Source of the DNA: Clostridium sp. C8-1-8
GTDB lineage: Bacteria; Bacillota; Clostridia; Clostridiales; Clostridiaceae
Reading direction: 5' to 3'
NCBI RefSeq assembly: GCF_009928445.1
Contig: NZ_JAABNO010000025.1
Coordinates: 1 to 64,000, forward strand
Length of the DNA stretch: 64,000 nucleotides
Part shown: positions 51,368 to 59,005 of the stretch, one piece after another
How positions within the stretch are numbered: the stretch's first letter is position 1
How the letters are laid out: the number at the start of each line of letters is the position of its first letter
Notes under the pieces: generated by a model
The model's database searches: none
Seen by the model: only the letters and a program-made list of their open reading frames with translations
What the model was told of the DNA's origin: nothing
Translations under genes and position numbers: made by a program

Positions 51368-52386
51368 TTAATTTTCTTTTCTTAACGTTTTAATTTTTTC
51401 TATATCTAATCCTGTTTTTATTGCTATCATTTCATCATCTAATATATCTAATAAATTCTTTGCTATTTGCAATTTAGCTCTCTCTTCTGCTGAGCTAATC
51501 ATGTTTGCTCTTTCATGTAGTGATCTTTCTCTCTCATAGTAAATTCTCATAGCTTCTTCATCACTACTTAAGTATTCGATTCTTTGCTCAGCTTTTTCTA
51601 TTGCTGTATCCAAACTCATCAACTCCTTTAATGTAGCTTCAGATATATCTTTCTCTAAAAACATTAACCATCTCTCTATGTCATTTTCTCTATAATCTTT
51701 ATTTTTCTTATTTCTAAACTTAGGTAGTTCTAAGAAGTGTATTTCTACAACATCTGTTAACATATAATCTTTCTCGATATCTTCCCATAAATGAAATGAA
51801 GATTGATAGTTTTTTGTACCTAAAAAATCAAAATCTAAAATATTTATAGTTATGACCTTTTCAAGATTTGCATAATCTTCCCCTTGTTTTATATTTTCAA
51901 GATACATCTTCCCCCAATAAAAAATTCGCTAAAGCGACTTTCTTTAGTGAATTTTTTTGCGCATCTGCCTTTTCTGAACGTATGTGAGGAAATTTTGGCA
52001 GGCGACATAACTATATTTTTTTATTCTTTTCCCTCCATTTATGTTTAAGCAGTACACGCATAATTATTAACGGTCTTCTCTAAAATATAATTTTCTAAAG
52101 AATAAAATAATGTTCTTTTATCCATATTACCTTGATTTGTTAGTTGAACTTCTATATCTACATGATCACCAGTTAAAGTTTTCGCCCTCACATCAATGAT
52201 TCCCGTTTTATCTAAAATGACATCTTTTGTTAGTTGCTTATTATCTATAATTTCAATTTCTACTATAGGTTCTTTTCTAGTTCTCTTTAAAACAGCATTT
52301 ATAAAAGATATCAGAATATCTTCGTTACCTTTTTCACCAAAAACTTTCTTAAAAATAAAGTCATTAAGTGGTTTTACTCTTCTCAT
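51368..52386 (-). pseudogene. Rpn-family nuclease gene split by an R2 element
   Basis: The 5' part starts at ATG 52386 (MRRVKPLNDFIFKKVFGEKG, DKTGIIDVRAKTLTGDHVDI EVQLTNQ with the D...E-x-Q core) and runs to TLFY at about 52101. The 3' part resumes at about 51922 with FYWGKMYLENIKQGEDYANL and ends at 51368 with the KNLLDILDDE tail. The R2 insert between gives a stop after 22 foreign residues. Removing 51923-52100 plus one copy of the 7-bp duplication restores TLFYWGKMYLEN. Inactive. Confidence 0.85.
51923..52100. mobile_element. R2 miniature element inserted in the Rpn gene (178 bp)
   Basis: Flanked by AATAAAA at 51916-51922 and 52101-52107, a 7-bp target duplication. It carries a terminator-like hairpin at one end (AAATTC-CTAAAG with CTTTAG-GAATTT) and the core GCGCATCTGCC...GGCAGGCGAC. 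It has no coding capacity, so it must be moved in trans. Confidence 0.7.
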
Positions 52387-52624
52387 ATATATTTACCTCA
52401 TTATTTTCATCATTAGTTTAGTTATTATCTTGTATTAACTTTATTATAACATCAAATTAAAATTTATTTAATCAGAACTTGAAATCTATTTTCAAATCTC
52501 CTTGGTACTTTGAGAGGAGCTTTGGAAAGTATACATTTTAGTATAAAATAAAGTGAAGCTTTCTCATTCATTGGAAAGTTATTTTATTATATATAACATT
52601 TTTTATAGGAGTAATATTTTTTGC

Positions 52625-52695
52625 TGCTTTTTTATTAATGAAGATAGCCTTAATCATGTGAAATCAACGGAAAGACTATAAACATAAACAAAGAG
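52625..52695. repeat. Degenerate R4-like hairpin
   Basis: GAAGATAGCCTTAATC, TCAACGG and GACTATAAACA keep the order of R4; the stem is largely lost. Confidence 0.35.
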
Positions 52696-52702
52696 TTCCC
52701 TT

Positions 52703-52729
52703 GGGACAGAAGATCCGTCCCCCTGTCCC
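52703..52729. repeat. R1 repeat copy 15, overlapping the GyrI-like stop by one base
   Basis: GGGACAGAAGATCCGTCC...TGTCCC, one mismatch from consensus in the loop. Confidence 0.85.
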
Positions 52730-53187
52730 TACTGAATAGCGATATATAAATAGCAATGTGCCTTTCCATCTTTAGTATATTCACTAGGAACGGTGCTCTC
52801 ATAATCCTTGGTAAATGCTCTTTTTATTTCACCTGATTTTTGGTCACTCCACACCTTTTCCCAGGCTTTTCTTGCACATACACCTATTTCTCCATTTTCG
52901 TCCTTTTCAACATACTTTTTGTATAAGCCCTTACTTACAGCTACTTCCATGTTCTGAAAGAAATCCACTGATACAGCCATTATTGTAAGATCATAATCTC
53001 CACTCTCATCACTGGAATAGTTGCTATATCTTGAAATAGGCGAAATACCTTGTTGAAACTTGTGCTCACTATCAAACAAAATAGGAAGTTCTCCGCTTGA
53101 AATATCCTCCCAAAGTTCATCAATTGCGTTCATTCCTTCTTCAGAATTATTCGTCCTTATTGTAACTTCTTTTAATTTGTAAGCCAT
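52729..53187 (-). CDS. GyrI-like small-molecule-binding domain protein (152 aa)
   Basis: A stand-alone GyrI/SbmC-type domain: KLKEVTIRTNNSEEGMNAID, ELWEDISSG, then GDYDLTIMAVSVD and the end AFTKDYESTVPSEYTKDGKA HCYLYIA, which matches the final acidic strand of AraC effector domains. There is no DNA-binding part. Such single-domain proteins bind hydrophobic ligands or hydrolyse small toxic compounds. AAGGAG precedes ATG 53187. Its 3' end is duplicated at 51088. Confidence 0.75.
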   Translation of the reverse strand: MAYKLKEVTIRTNNSEEGMNAIDELWEDISSGELPILFDSEHKFQQGISPISRYSNYSSDESGDYDLTIMAVSVDFFQNMEVAVSKGLYKKYVEKDENGEIGVCARKAWEKVWSDQKSGEIKRAFTKDYESTVPSEYTKDGKAHCYLYIAIQ

Positions 53188-53378
53188 AATTTTATTCTCC
53201 TTTCATCTTAAAATAATTATGATTTCAGACTCTCAGCTAAATTACTATGGGTATGCTTTTTGAAAACTTTATCTATACAGGTTAGATAATACTTGCTTCT
53301 AGTTACTAGCGATAATGTATAAATTCAAAGTTGAAGTTGTTGTATATTGGCTTGTATTTAAAAGTTAATTGTCCTTTT

Positions 53379-53520
53379 ATTATAACATATTTTGTAAATA
53401 TACTATTACTTATGACACGGTATTTTTAGCTATGAAAATAGCCCTAGACATTGATACTACTTGTCCAAGGCCATAAACCTCATTAATTTATTATACGGTT
53501 CACCGTAACTGGTATAAAGT
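53379..53520 (-). repeat. R4 repeat copy 6
   Basis: TGTTATAAT (53387-53379), a CCGTGTCATAAGTAATAG-type spacer, a weak hairpin (GCCCTAGACA...TTGTCCAAGGCC) and the far tail CTCATTAATTTATTATACGG. It is 190 bp upstream of the GyrI-like gene. The rest of 53188-53707 is empty. Confidence 0.55.
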
Positions 53521-53707
53521 TGACTTTTCTAATCCATAGCTTCAGAATATGAAAAAATATGTGCTATTACTTCTTGAGTTAAGCCCTTTTACATGCATTA
53601 TTAAAAATTAGTTATTTATTAATATTGTTCCATACTGTGATTTAATTCTAGTCTCTCTTGGAACTTTTCAATTAATTAAGTATCTATACTTAGAACAATT
53701 TGTTACA

Positions 53708-54751
53708 TTAAATAAAATTCAGCTTTTCCATCAATTCACCTACTAAACTATTCCATTCCTCACTATGTCCAATTCGACTACAACCAGTTAAATTACACAT
53801 TAATATTAGGGCATTTTTATTCTCTAATTGAATCCTTTCGTATGTAGCAATACCTGGCATCCCTCCATTGTGTCCAAGCCATTTTCCATAACTACTAAAT
53901 CCAAAACCGAATCTCTCTTTATACAGTTTAAAACATTCTGACCAGGATTCTTGACTTAGAAGCTTTCCATTTAAAATAGACTCACACCACTTGGTCAAAT
54001 CTTTAATTGTAGAAACAACACCACTGTCACCGCTACCCATCCCATGTCTACCACATTTAATTCTGCTATTATCCTCGTCCATCACATATGCTGCTGCCTC
54101 TGCTAGTAGTCCACTTGTATGTGAATCAAACATCCCAAGTGGTTCAAAAATAGCTTCCCTTAGATATTGCTCATATGCTTTTCCAGTCACCTTTTCAATA
54201 ATATATGACAGGAAATAATAATTTGTATTAGAATACGCTGTTCCTTCACCCGGTATGAAATGTAATGGTAAAGGATTCACCAATTCCAAGCATTCATCGA
54301 TACTGTACGCCCTACATGCCATGTTTATACATTCCATTTTCATTTTTGTAGTTATATTATTTCCTGATGTACACTTGGTCTCTAATTTTTTAATTGCATT
54401 CGGTACAATTATTTCGCCACTGTAATCTGGAATTCCAGATGAGTGATTCAAAAGATTGCGGATAGTGATTTCACTTGCATGTGAATATTCTGGTATATAT
54501 TTGCTAATTCTTGATTCCAAATCTACTAATTTGCTCTCTGACATTTTCATAATAGCAACTGCCGTAAATTGTTTTGATAGAGATGCTAATTCCATTGTTG
54601 TATGTGTTGTGAAGGGGCATCCACTTTCAAAATCAGCCATACCAACTGTAGCCATATATACATTTCGATTATTCATTATTACACTGACAGCACCATTAAA
54701 GTTCCATGCTTTAAGGATGCCATTTATTACTTCTTGTTCTAGTACATACAT
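53708..54751 (-). CDS. Beta-lactamase-related serine hydrolase (347 aa)
   Basis: ELASLSKQFTAVAIMKM carries Ser-x-x-Lys. GEGTAYSNTNYYFLSYIIEK gives Tyr-Ser-Asn, and GHNGGMPG the His-x-Gly of class C-like esterases/peptidases. There is no signal peptide, so it is cytosolic. AAGGGGTGG precedes ATG 54751. It is distantly similar in type to the protein at 29111 but not a close duplicate. Confidence 0.85.
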   Translation of the reverse strand: MYVLEQEVINGILKAWNFNGAVSVIMNNRNVYMATVGMADFESGCPFTTHTTMELASLSKQFTAVAIMKMSESKLVDLESRISKYIPEYSHASEITIRNLLNHSSGIPDYSGEIIVPNAIKKLETKCTSGNNITTKMKMECINMACRAYSIDECLELVNPLPLHFIPGEGTAYSNTNYYFLSYIIEKVTGKAYEQYLREAIFEPLGMFDSHTSGLLAEAAAYVMDEDNSRIKCGRHGMGSGDSGVVSTIKDLTKWCESILNGKLLSQESWSECFKLYKERFGFGFSSYGKWLGHNGGMPGIATYERIQLENKNALILMCNLTGCSRIGHSEEWNSLVGELMEKLNFI

Positions 54752-54856
54752 AGAACCACCCCTTAATTATTTAAATTACTCTTGTTCTGATTAATATTCC
54801 GTAATAAAACATCTAGTTATTTATACTAATTGTACCATATTAAAGAAAAATTACAT

Positions 54857-55345
54857 CTAATAATTAAATGTAATTTTTAACCGAACATAAATTGAGTCAT
54901 GCCCACCCGTAAACTGGTCAATGTATTCCTTCAAACTTAGTTGTTCATATTCTAAATCCTCTTGTATCTGATTTTTTATATACTCTTGTATTACTTTCTT
55001 ATTTCTTTCTACTGTATCTACATAATATCCCTTATACCCAAATACTCTACTACCATACTTATACTTCAAGTTTGCATGTCTATCAAAAATCATCAGTGAA
55101 CTCTTACCTTTGAGATATCCCATAAACTGAGCTACACTAAGTTTCGGCGGTATACTCACGAGCATATGTTTATCATCTTTGTATGCATTTGCTATATGCT
55201 AAACTATTATTATCAATTTAGGATATACCTCCTTCAAAATGTTAGTGGTCGGCAAACCTACTAATATTTTACTCCGTCGGTATTATTTTTTTCTACTCAT
55301 AGCTATAAGCTTTTTAGAACCACAGGTATAACCTGTGGTATTCAT
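54857..55345 (-). mobile_element. IS200/IS605-type element remnant with 5'-truncated tnpA
   Basis: The frame MLVSIPPKLSVAQFMGYLKG, KSSLMIFDRHANLKYKYGSR and YYVDTVERNKKVIQEYIKNQ is the C-terminal two thirds of a Y1 transposase TnpA, including the catalytic Tyr region. The HUH motif upstream is degraded (DDKHM in place of D-H-x-H-M). The N-terminus is absent. A palindrome ACCACAGG-TATA-CCTGTGGT at about 55319-55338 is the terminal hairpin such elements use. Not functional. Confidence 0.75.
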
Positions 55346-55473
55346 TAATACAACAAAAATCTCAACAATAAACTATTTAATGTTGGTTTTTTGAAAACTC
55401 AGTTAGAAAATATTCGCAATAATGTAGTGGCTCTTTTTGCTATGAAGTAAGAAACTACTTATTCTTTACAAAT

Positions 55474-55950
55474 TTATTTCGCTGTTTTATTGATAAAATC
55501 AATTTCATACTGCCAGTCACCGTATTTTCTTTCGTTGTCAGTAATAATGCCTTCGGTGAGATTGATACGCAGAACGATTGATGTTGGATTGTCTTCATCG
55601 CCAACTTCATCGAACCAATCGAAAACCTTTTTAAATTTTGCTCTGATTTCCGCATTCTTTTCATCCTTGACCCAACCGAGATTTTCAGCGGTGCCTTGTA
55701 AAGCGTACCAACCTAAACCACAGACAGAAACCTCATTGTTTTTTTCAATTTGCAGCATTTTATTCTTTTTTGCGTCTGTAGAAACATAAAATACGCCATC
55801 TTCATAATAAGCACATACCATACGGACAGCAGGACGAGGATTACCGGCGGCATTTGAGGACAGTGATATTGTCGCAAGTGCAATAATTTCCTCTTTTCCA
55901 TTTCCGCAGCGTTCCTCCAAAAGTTTCATCGCATTTTCATATTTGTTCAT
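55474..55950 (-). CDS. Pyridoxamine 5'-phosphate oxidase-like FMN-binding protein (158 aa)
   Basis: AGNPRPAVRMVCAYYEDGVF YVSTDAKKNKMLQIEKNNEV is the split-barrel FMN-binding strand pair of the PNPOx-like family; ENLGWVKDEKNAEIRAKFKK is the following helix. It is short and without the C-terminal extension of true PdxH. AAAGGAG precedes the ATG. It may bind flavin or F420-like cofactor to reduce small molecules. Its codon use is more GC-rich than its neighbours, hinting at recent transfer. Confidence 0.8.
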   Translation of the reverse strand: MNKYENAMKLLEERCGNGKEEIIALATISLSSNAAGNPRPAVRMVCAYYEDGVFYVSTDAKKNKMLQIEKNNEVSVCGLGWYALQGTAENLGWVKDEKNAEIRAKFKKVFDWFDEVGDEDNPTSIVLRINLTEGIITDNERKYGDWQYEIDFINKTAK

Positions 55951-56019
55951 TTTAATTCTCCTTTAATTTATTATTTTATGTTGTAATTATAGTTAGCTAA
56001 TTTTAAAGTGACCTAAGGT

Positions 56020-56637
56020 TTACAATTCTAACTTTAGCCATAAAGCAGGACGGACACCACCTGTACACTTGCCATCGCTGATGTTGCCCTTCAATATGTT
56101 GTTGCCCTGGATTCCAATATTACCGTCAGTCCCAAAGATGTACACGGCTTTTACATTAACGCGGCCTGGCGACCGAAGCCACCACCACCAACCCCATTCT
56201 TTACCCTGAAGCCTTGCTATTCGCTTACTGTTGTTTTTATCTTTTCTTTCAAACCAGTATCTTTGATTTTTCCCTGGGTTATATAGGTTTGAAGTGCTAT
56301 CACCGAAATATTTGCACACTTCATCAACGCTTAATAAAAATATACTATCTTTTGTATCTGTTCCGCCCTTTGAGCCATACCACTGATTGTCAGGATTTTT
56401 GTTTACTACTGGAATTATTCTTGATTTATCAGCTGTATTGAATCTATCATAAAATTCACCATTAAGATATTTTCTTAACCAGCAGTCAGCCCATGTTATA
56501 GCTTTATAAGCGTCATGGTAAGGGCGTTGTTCTATTATTTCTTCTGTTATAATCAAAGCCCTGTTGCTTTGTATATCCAGCACCCTCCAATTATACCCAC
56601 CGAATGACAACGATGAATCTATTTTAATATCTTCCAT
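56020..56637 (-). CDS. DUF6273-type protein with C-type-lectin-like C-terminus (205 aa)
   Basis: The sequence FGGYNWRVLDIQSNRALIIT, then WADCWLRKYLNGEFYDRF and a C-terminal EWGWWWWLRSPGRVNVKAVY followed by DGNIGIQGNN and GGVRPALWLKL fits DUF6273 (W-W-L-R-S-P-G ... G-V-R-P-A-L). This end is also the pattern of formylglycine-generating-enzyme/C-type-lectin folds. No signal peptide. GGGAGGGAAGG precedes ATG 56637. The function is not known; a ligand-binding role is inferred. Confidence 0.7.
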   Translation of the reverse strand: MEDIKIDSSLSFGGYNWRVLDIQSNRALIITEEIIEQRPYHDAYKAITWADCWLRKYLNGEFYDRFNTADKSRIIPVVNKNPDNQWYGSKGGTDTKDSIFLLSVDEVCKYFGDSTSNLYNPGKNQRYWFERKDKNNSKRIARLQGKEWGWWWWLRSPGRVNVKAVYIFGTDGNIGIQGNNILKGNISDGKCTGGVRPALWLKLEL

Positions 56638-56756
56638 TTAATAACCTTCCCTCCTTCTTTCTTATAAGTAATCTGCCTTACCTTTCCAACTTATTCTTAA
56701 GCCCTCTACTTAATCAGAAATAATCGATTAAGCTGTAAATCTTCCGTAAATACGTT

Positions 56757-56945
56757 TTACTTGATTTTATTTTTAAAAAAAGTACTCATAATGGCAAGCC
56801 TGGTTTTATGGTTTAATAATTCAAGTTTTAAAAATACACCTGCTTTTTCCTGTAGCTCATCCACAAAGAGCTTCAATATGAGTTTCAATGTTGACAGAGA
56901 CATTATTTTCTCATACGAAGGCTCTTTCTGTAGCCATGTACCCAT
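56757..56945 (-). pseudogene. Possible 62-residue coding remnant
   Basis: The frame MGTWLQKEPSYEKIMSLSTL KLILKLFVDELQEKAGVFLK reads like a helical protein segment and ends in KNKIK. There is no ribosome site before ATG 56945, so it is probably the tail of a lost gene. Otherwise 56638-57000 holds no gene. Confidence 0.3.
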
Positions 56946-56980
56946 ATCTCTATTGCTAAACTATTATTTACCTTTAACCT

Positions 56981-57000
56981 GGGACAGAAACTCCGTTCCA
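56981..57000. repeat. R1 repeat copy 16, truncated, touching the MerR-type stop
   Basis: GGGACAGAAACTCCGTTCC; the second arm is lost next to the stop codon at 57001. Confidence 0.7.
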
Positions 57001-57981
57001 CTATCTTCCTTCCTTTAGCTTGATGGGAAAATATCTTTGCATTTGTTTATAGCCAAGCCCCTTTTCTATATCTTTATAGGCAATATCTCTTCCATCTTCA
57101 TATAAATAAGGCATATTGAACATAACATTGCGTCCCTTATCAAGCTCAAAATTTGTGTTTTCAATCCATCTGCGAACTTTGTCTTCCACCTTATGTATGC
57201 TCTCATTATCTTCGTCAATGCTCACTGCCATAGCATATAAGCCTCCTGGAAAGTCAATAATTTCAAATGGTCCTACATCTCCATTTGTAACACCATCTTT
57301 AACGGCACATATCCATTCAGCTTTGTCATTTCTAGACAACAAAAAATCAAAACAATCGAAAATCACACACTTATATAAATGGCAATATTGCCATAATTGG
57401 TTCATATATCCGCCTACTTTGAACATTTCTCCCCAGGTTTGTTCACCACTAGTTACCGCTTTAAATTCTGGTATCCTGACAACCATTACATCGGGAACTT
57501 TTTTATCTAATTTTTCCGTTATTTCGATCAAGCGGTTTACATTGGAGGGCTTGCCTATATAGTCAACGCTTATCAACTGTGTTTCAAGGTCTTTAGCCTT
57601 GTTATACAACAATTTTATGTCAGAGTTGTCTGAAAAGTTCACTTGTTCGATTTCCCGTATAAAATCCAATACTATTTCCTTCAACTCATACAAAAGCGCA
57701 ACCTCGTCGTCTATGCTCTGTACTTTTTTCCCTAGCACTTCTAAAACTACATTGGAACCGGAAGTGTTGAAAACCCTTTGAATGTCTTTTATGCTGATAT
57801 TCAGCTTGCGTAAAATGAGTATTTGTTCAAGCCTCCTAACAGCATTTTCGTCGTACATTCTATATGCGTAGTCGTCGCTTCTGGTGCTGCACAGCAATCC
57901 CATGTCTTCATAGTAACGCAGTGTACGGGCTGTAATGTCATACTTGCTTGACACATCTTTAATTTTGATCAAGCCTGGCAT
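57001..57981 (-). CDS. MerR-family regulator with GyrI-type ligand domain (326 aa)
   Basis: The N-terminal MerR HTH has KIKDVSSKYDITARTLRYYE, DMGLLCSTRSDDYAYRMYDE. A coiled-coil dimer linker (about 95-140) is followed by an effector domain (about 150-326) with VRIPEFKAVTSGEQTWGEMF and ending NMPYLYEDGRDIAYKDIEKG, similar to BmrR/TipA-like GyrI domains. AAGGTGGG precedes the start. It probably senses a drug-like ligand; no efflux gene is adjacent. Confidence 0.85.
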   Translation of the reverse strand: MPGLIKIKDVSSKYDITARTLRYYEDMGLLCSTRSDDYAYRMYDENAVRRLEQILILRKLNISIKDIQRVFNTSGSNVVLEVLGKKVQSIDDEVALLYELKEIVLDFIREIEQVNFSDNSDIKLLYNKAKDLETQLISVDYIGKPSNVNRLIEITEKLDKKVPDVMVVRIPEFKAVTSGEQTWGEMFKVGGYMNQLWQYCHLYKCVIFDCFDFLLSRNDKAEWICAVKDGVTNGDVGPFEIIDFPGGLYAMAVSIDEDNESIHKVEDKVRRWIENTNFELDKGRNVMFNMPYLYEDGRDIAYKDIEKGLGYKQMQRYFPIKLKEGR

Positions 57982-58382
57982 CCATTCCCACCTTCTTTCC
58001 TAATTATCAATAATATACTTAGTATACAGTATTACCCAAAGGAAGAGTCAAGAGGTTATTGCTACTTTTTGTAAAAAATATACTTTTTCTCTGTTATTAT
58101 AAAAACTTAATAACACTGTATATAACATTTTCTATGTACTACATGCAAAATTTACTGAAATTCTATAAAACTAGCTGGAAAAGAATCAAATCTGTTAAGC
58201 TTTTATGAGCTATTTTAAGAATACTCCTCCTACTATTGATTCCTTAATTAGTTCTACTCAAATGTTGCCAGTTATATCTAGCAAGACCGAATGTACCTAT
58301 ATGTTGATTTTATAATATCTTTGTATAAGCTAACCCTAATTTTATTTTCCTTTAAGCTTTTAATGAACAATTATATAAGTAA

Positions 58383-58475
58383 AAGATTCACTGCAGTGCC
58401 CATTCTTCAGTGACTTTTTGCGCATCTGCCTTTCCCAATATACAAGAGGCTAATCAGGTAGTCTAATATAATTAT
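58383..58475. repeat. R2 repeat copy 3
   Basis: TTCACTG...CAGTGA hairpin, then CTTTTTGCGCATCTGCC and a diverged half to TCAGGTAGTCTAATAT. Confidence 0.5.
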
Positions 58476-58570
58476 TTTCTACTATTTACTTTAAATAGCC
58501 ATTTTAGCCCTTAATATTGCAAGGTTTAGCTGACAAAGAACTTTATGCTTTCCTGTATTAAAATCCACTA

Positions 58571-58642
58571 TTGACATAGACCAATATTTTTGTATTAACA
58601 ATACAAAAACCTTAACTACTGTTATATTAGTAGTTAAGGTTT
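58571..58642 (+). promoter_or_regulatory. Consensus-like promoter immediately followed by a 14-bp hairpin
   Basis: TTGACA (58571-58576), about 16 bp, TATTAA, then directly AAACCTTAACTACT (58607-58620) pairing perfectly with 58629-58642. A transcript starting here would begin with the hairpin. It lies in the 57982-58976 gap, which otherwise has an R2 copy, an AGGGG/CCCCT inverted repeat near 58685-58713, and no gene. Confidence 0.4.
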
Positions 58643-58976
58643 CTAATCAAGCATATAATTCTTTAAGATTCAGATATGACAAATAGGGGCATATAAATTC
58701 TTAATACCCCTTAAATAATATTAGCTAAGCTACTGTATGATCAAATAGATCTTCTAAGATTTAATTATATCTTTCATTGAAGACTTTTATTTTATCTAAG
58801 GTTAAAGCCTTAGCAGTATTTCACTTCAAATCTACCTTTTATCTCATTTGCTACACTATTCCTTAGTATCTAGTAGGATTGTTCTCCCTATCTGGTACAG
58901 CTTATTCCACACTGTTCTTAGAGCCTTAAACTTTTACTTATATATTTATAGCTAAACTATGCTGTAAACTGAACTA

Positions 58977-59003
58977 GGGACAGAAGCTCCGTCCCCCTGT
59001 CCC
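58977..59003. repeat. R1 repeat copy 17, two bases past the HelD stop
   Basis: GGGACAGAAGCTCCGTCC...TGTCCC, exact consensus. Confidence 0.9.
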
Positions 59004-59005
59004 AA

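Noticed and set aside
54857..55345. The IS200-type transposase as the mover of R1
   Set aside because: It is a canonical TnpA remnant rather than a RAYT protein, is truncated, and its terminal hairpin sequence differs from R1.
3513..59003. R1 as ordinary Rho-independent terminators
   Set aside because: Arms of 7 bp could form a stem but no T run follows on the minus strand, and several copies are translated; an end-of-gene role other than simple termination is more likely.
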